From an uncultured Campylobacter sp. (GTDB lineage: Bacteria > Campylobacterota > Campylobacteria > Campylobacterales > Campylobacteraceae), in the NCBI GenBank assembly GCA_934728065.1, contig CAKVDW010000001.1, positions 62,001-126,000 of the forward strand: 64,000 bases of DNA, read 5' to 3'. Each line of letters starts with the position of its first letter. Position 1 is the first letter of the stretch. Below are positions 61,189 to 64,000 of the stretch, in pieces. The translations under genes and the position numbers were made by a program. The notes below the pieces were generated by a model that saw only the letters and a program-made list of their open reading frames with translations, was not told where the DNA came from and ran no database searches.

Positions 61189-62529
61189 TTATTGTCTAGC
61201 CTTTTTCACAAAATCAGCGATTAAAAAGGCAAGTTCAAGTGCTTGGTCGGCATTTAAGCGCGGGTCGCACTGCGTTTCGTAGCGATTTTGCAGGCTTTCT
61301 TGCGTAACGCTACCGCCCACACACTCGGTTACATCTTGCCCCGTCATCTCCAAATGCACGCCGCCCGCATAAACGCCCTCCGCGTGCGCTATCTCAAAAA
61401 AGGCTCGCACTTCATCCATTATCTTGCCGAATTCTCGCGTTTTGAAATTGCCCGCCTTAGTCGTGTTGCCGTGCATCGGGTCTATGCTGTAAATGAGATT
61501 TAGCCCTTCTTTTTTCAGCTCTTTAAAGATTTGCGGCAAGCAAGAGCCGATTTTATCAGCACCCATTCTTATGATGATATTAAGCCGTCCTGCTTCGTTG
61601 TCGGGGTTTAGGACATTTGCAAGGGCTTTTATCTCGTCAGCCTTTGCGCTTGCGCCGATTTTCACGCCCAAAGGATTTTTCACGCCGCTTAAAAAGTGCG
61701 CGTGCGCCTCATCTAAGCCACGCGTGCGCTCGCCTATCCACAGCAAATGCGCCGAGCAGTCATAAATGTCCCCGCTCGTGCTATCTACGCGCGTAAGAGC
61801 TTGCTCGTAAGGCAGCAGCAAGGCTTCGTGTGAAGTATAAATGCTCGTCTCGCGTAAATTTGGCACATTTTTGGAGCTGATACCGCACGCCTCCATAAAA
61901 GCCAAAGCCTGCGAAATCTGTTCGCTGAGTGCCTCATAACGACTGCCAAGCTCAGCCTTTTTTAAAAAGCCTAAATTCCAATTATGCACTCCGTGCAAAT
62001 CCGCCAAACCCCCACGCGCAAAGGCACGGAGCAAATTTAGCGTTGTCGCGCTTTGATAATACGCTTCTAGCATTCGTTTTGGTTGCGGAATTCTTGCTTG
62101 CTCGTTAAATTCAAAGCCGTTGATAATGTCGCCTCGGTAGCTAGGGAGTTTCACGCCATTTACTTCTTCGTAATCACTACTTCTAGGCTTTGCAAACTGC
62201 CCCGCCACGCGCGCAACCTTTACCACAGGGCAACCGCCCGCAAAGGTAAGCACTATCGCCATTTGAAGCATAAGTTTAAACATATCGCGGATATTTACAG
62301 CACCAAAATTCTCAAAACTCTCAGCACAGTCGCCACCTTGCAGCAAAAAAGCCTCTTTTTGTGCTACAAGTGCGAGCTTTGACTTTAAATTTCGCACCTC
62401 GCCAGCGAAAATAAGGGGCGGTAGTTTTTCAAGCTTTTGCAAGGTAGCGTTTAGCTCGTTTTCATCGGGGTAAATGGGCTGTTGCTTGATGGGAAAATTT
62501 TTCCACGAATCCTTAGTCCAAGTCATCAA
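61189..62529 (-). CDS. Class II 3-deoxy-7-phosphoheptulonate (DAHP) synthase
   Basis: A 446-residue plant-type DAHP synthase, condensing phosphoenolpyruvate and erythrose-4-phosphate in the first step of the shikimate pathway. Diagnostic segments: LLQGGDCAESFENF (metal-binding Cys), KVARVAGQFAKPRSSDYE, IYTSHEALLLPYEQALTR, LWIGERTRGLDEAHAHFL, YSIDPMHGNT and GVHLEMTGQDVTECVGG. It is not fused to chorismate mutase. The first Met pair (MMTW) follows the rplS gene by about 30 bases on the same strand. Confidence 0.95.
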   Translation of the reverse strand: MMTWTKDSWKNFPIKQQPIYPDENELNATLQKLEKLPPLIFAGEVRNLKSKLALVAQKEAFLLQGGDCAESFENFGAVNIRDMFKLMLQMAIVLTFAGGCPVVKVARVAGQFAKPRSSDYEEVNGVKLPSYRGDIINGFEFNEQARIPQPKRMLEAYYQSATTLNLLRAFARGGLADLHGVHNWNLGFLKKAELGSRYEALSEQISQALAFMEACGISSKNVPNLRETSIYTSHEALLLPYEQALTRVDSTSGDIYDCSAHLLWIGERTRGLDEAHAHFLSGVKNPLGVKIGASAKADEIKALANVLNPDNEAGRLNIIIRMGADKIGSCLPQIFKELKKEGLNLIYSIDPMHGNTTKAGNFKTREFGKIMDEVRAFFEIAHAEGVYAGGVHLEMTGQDVTECVGGSVTQESLQNRYETQCDPRLNADQALELAFLIADFVKKARQ

Positions 62530-62559
62530 AACGCCTTATAAATGGCACTCAAATGCCAT

Positions 62560-62919
62560 TTAATTTTTCAGCTCTTTGATACGAGCGGCTTTTCCGCGCC
62601 TGTTGCGTAGGTAGTAAAGCCTTGCGCGGCGCACGCGCCCCCTGCGAAGCACAGCAATTTCCTCTAAACTCTCGCTGTAAATGGGGAAAATGCGTTCCAC
62701 GCCGACATTGTTCGCGCCGATTTTACGAACGGTAAAGGTTTCGCTCACACCAGCACCACGCCTTACTATGCAAATGCCTTCAAAATTTTGGATACGACTT
62801 TTATCGCCCTCTTTGATACGAATAGCAAGGCGCAAGGTGTCTCCAGCACGAAAATCAGGTATTTTTTTGCCCTCAAGTTGTTTGTTTTCAAACTGTTCAA
62901 TGAATTTGTTTTTCATCAT
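62560..62919 (-). CDS. rplS: 50S ribosomal protein L19
   Basis: A 119-residue ribosomal protein at the 30S-50S interface. [65 protein letters not shown] is diagnostic, and the tail [22 protein letters not shown] is typical. The ATG overlaps the trmD stop by 4 bases (ATGA). Confidence 0.98.
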   Translation of the reverse strand: MMKNKFIEQFENKQLEGKKIPDFRAGDTLRLAIRIKEGDKSRIQNFEGICIVRRGAGVSETFTVRKIGANNVGVERIFPIYSESLEEIAVLRRGRVRRARLYYLRNRRGKAARIKELKN

Positions 62920-63623
62920 TTATCCTTTAAATTAGCTTTTAAAGCCAAGGTTGGACGAAAAAATTTCGTCTTACACACAGAAAATTTGTGTTTTAAATCG
63001 GCAATTTTAGCGTGATTTCCCTTTAAAAAAGCTGAAACGGCATTGAATTTTTGTCCATTTTTTTCAAATTCAAAAGGTTTGCTAAAAGCTGGAGCTTCTA
63101 AAAGCGTATTTTCAAAGCTTTCATCATTTAAACTTGACGAGTTCCCTAGCACGCCTTTAATGTTGCGCGAGATAGCATCGCAAAGCATTAGTGCAGGTAG
63201 TTCTCCGCCTGTTAGCACAAAGTCCCCAGCGCAAAAAATTTCATCAGCAAAAGTCTCAATCACTCTTTCATCAATACCCTCGTAACGCCCACACACAAAG
63301 CACAAATGGCTTTCTTTGGACAAGCGTTTGGCGTCTTTTTGGACAAAGGACTTTGCCACAGGGCTTAAAAAGATGAATTTTACGGCATTATCAAGCTCTT
63401 TTATGCGTAAAAGCGTATCAAAAAGGGGTTGAGCGAGCATTAAAAGCCCAGCACCGCCGCTTATTTGATAATCATCTACCTTTTTGTGCTTGTCGGTGCT
63501 AAAATCTCTTGGGTCGATAAAATCAACCTCAAACAAGCCTTTTTCTTTTGCCCTAGCAAGTATGGAGTCTGCAAAATAAGGTGAAATAAGCTTTGGGAAG
63601 ATGCTAACAAAGGTAAATTTCAT
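62916..63623 (-). CDS. trmD: tRNA (guanine-37-N1)-methyltransferase
   Basis: A 235-residue SPOUT methyltransferase that makes m1G37 and prevents frameshifting. The trefoil-knot segments [41 protein letters not shown] and the N-terminal [23 protein letters not shown] are intact. It precedes rplS as in most bacteria. ATG at 63623 is divergent from the T(18)-driven ORF. Confidence 0.96.
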   Translation of the reverse strand: MKFTFVSIFPKLISPYFADSILARAKEKGLFEVDFIDPRDFSTDKHKKVDDYQISGGAGLLMLAQPLFDTLLRIKELDNAVKFIFLSPVAKSFVQKDAKRLSKESHLCFVCGRYEGIDERVIETFADEIFCAGDFVLTGGELPALMLCDAISRNIKGVLGNSSSLNDESFENTLLEAPAFSKPFEFEKNGQKFNAVSAFLKGNHAKIADLKHKFSVCKTKFFRPTLALKANLKDK

Positions 63624-63704
63624 TCTATAACTCTTTTACTTAAGTCTTTAAAATGTGATTATAGCGAATTTTGTTTTCTAGTCAAGTTTTTTATAAGTTT
63701 AGTA

Positions 63705-63729
63705 TTTTTTTTTTTTTTTTTTGATATAA
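63705..63729 (+). promoter_or_regulatory. T(18) homopolymer abutting an extended -10 box
   Basis: Eighteen T (63705-63722) are followed by GATATAAT, an extended -10 (TATAAT at 63724-63729), 36 bases before the ATG at 63766. The T tract occupies the place of the periodic T-rich -35 region, so a length change would alter spacing or curvature of the promoter. Confidence 0.7.
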
Positions 63730-63765
63730 TGGCAAAGAAATATCTTAAACAATGAAAGGTTTTGT

Positions 63766-64000
63766 ATGTTTTTTAAGAAAAAATATCTTCATCAAGTCTT
63801 AAATTTAAATGATGAAATTTTAAAAACAATGGCTTTTGAACGCTTTTATCAAAACCAAAATATAAATGAAGTGATAAAATTCAAAAAAGAACATTTTGTG
63901 CTTTTTCACTACCCAAATCACTTTATCAACGCTCAAAGAATAGATAATCTTGGCGATGACATTCAAAGTTTAGCGGTTAAAAACGCTTTAAATTTAATTT
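63766..64000 (+). CDS. ORF cut by the right edge, possibly polysaccharide pyruvyl transferase-like
   Basis: An ATG at 63766 with GAAAGG 6 bases upstream opens a frame of 78 codons to the window edge with no stop. It begins MFFKKKYLHQVLNLNDEIL. A segment IDNLGDDIQSLAVKNAL resembles the N-terminal N-x-GD-x-IQ-x-xA motif of polysaccharide pyruvyl transferases and related glycan-modifying enzymes. That resemblance is short and uncertain. The mutable T tract in its promoter fits a surface-glycan gene. The product cannot be determined from this fragment. Confidence 0.55.
   Translation, partial: MFFKKKYLHQVLNLNDEILKTMAFERFYQNQNINEVIKFKKEHFVLFHYPNHFINAQRIDNLGDDIQSLAVKNALNLI

Noticed and set aside
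1..64000. CRISPR arrays, insertion sequences, prophage genes, restriction-modification or other defence systems
   Set aside because: No regularly spaced repeats, transposase, integrase, phage structural, methylase-restriction or nuclease-effector genes are visible among the frames.

Overview
The window looks like a chromosomal segment of a thermotolerant Campylobacter. It is AT-rich, with promoters that have a -10 box but rarely a -35, dense start/stop-overlapping operons, G(11) homopolymer tracts, and many gene blocks in the order I remember from C. jejuni (proA; rpe-rpmB; the DUF465/CZB-chemoreceptor pair; ftsA-ftsZ; tlyA-ligA-folP-holB-hobA-lysC; hemW-tatBC-queA; mrdA-engB-lptA-kdsC-rlpA; pstSCAB; trmD-rplS). 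The blocks are shuffled relative to C. jejuni, so a related species is more likely than C. jejuni itself. The species call is inference.

Layout. 1-5.2 kb: proA (cut by the left edge), dnaQ, rpe, rpmB, a DUF465 protein, a zinc-binding cytoplasmic chemoreceptor behind a G(11) tract, and a Nudix hydrolase. 5.3-11.5 kb: an iron-siderophore locus with a TonB-dependent receptor (CfrB-like, G(11) inside its signal peptide) and ceuBCDE, headed by a perfect Fur-type palindrome. 11.5-12.8 kb: a type II NADH dehydrogenase. 13.1-18.4 kb: a formate dehydrogenase operon (small Tat protein, selenocysteine FdhA, FdhB, FdhC, TorD-like chaperone). 18.5-22.1 kb: methyltransferase, YkgJ-type protein, TPR lipoprotein, trpC, HIT protein. 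22.1-26.2 kb, reverse strand: SurA/PpiD-type foldase, ftsA, ftsZ. 26.4-29.9 kb: peptidoglycan O-acetylation genes patA-patB-ape1. 29.9-32.2 kb: flgL with a sigma-54 promoter. Then tRNA-Leu(CAA), a TRIC-type channel and a YwqK-like protein.

33.4-42.7 kb is one tightly overlapped ten-gene reverse-strand operon (rppH-lysC-hobA-holB-folP-ligA-membrane protein-tlyA-ribF-cmoA). 42.8-46.1 kb holds hemW-tatB-tatC-queA. 46.1-51.3 kb is a seven-gene reverse-strand envelope operon (rlpA-kdsC-lptC-lptA-engB-membrane protein-mrdA). An 830-base non-coding stretch follows, with dispersed repeats and a third G(11) tract upstream of a small outer-membrane beta-barrel gene. 53.1-58.7 kb is pstSCAB directly followed by phosR-phosS, with a Pho-box-like repeat. 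58.9-60.7 kb is a small accessory patch: a cupin, a Tat-signal Rossmann protein and a divergent HxlR regulator. 60.7-63.6 kb holds an ArsC-like protein, class II DAHP synthase, rplS and trmD. The right edge cuts an ORF driven from a T(18)-flanked promoter.

How it fits together: most of the window is housekeeping. The notable themes are phase-variable surface and sensory functions (three G(11) tracts and one T(18) tract), regulated nutrient uptake (Fur for iron, PhosR for phosphate), and formate/NADH electron input to the respiratory chain. The Tat translocase subunits TatB and TatC are encoded here, as are several Tat-signal substrates (FdhA, the small fdh protein, the Rossmann protein). I see no CRISPR array, insertion sequence, prophage or complete novel defence system.
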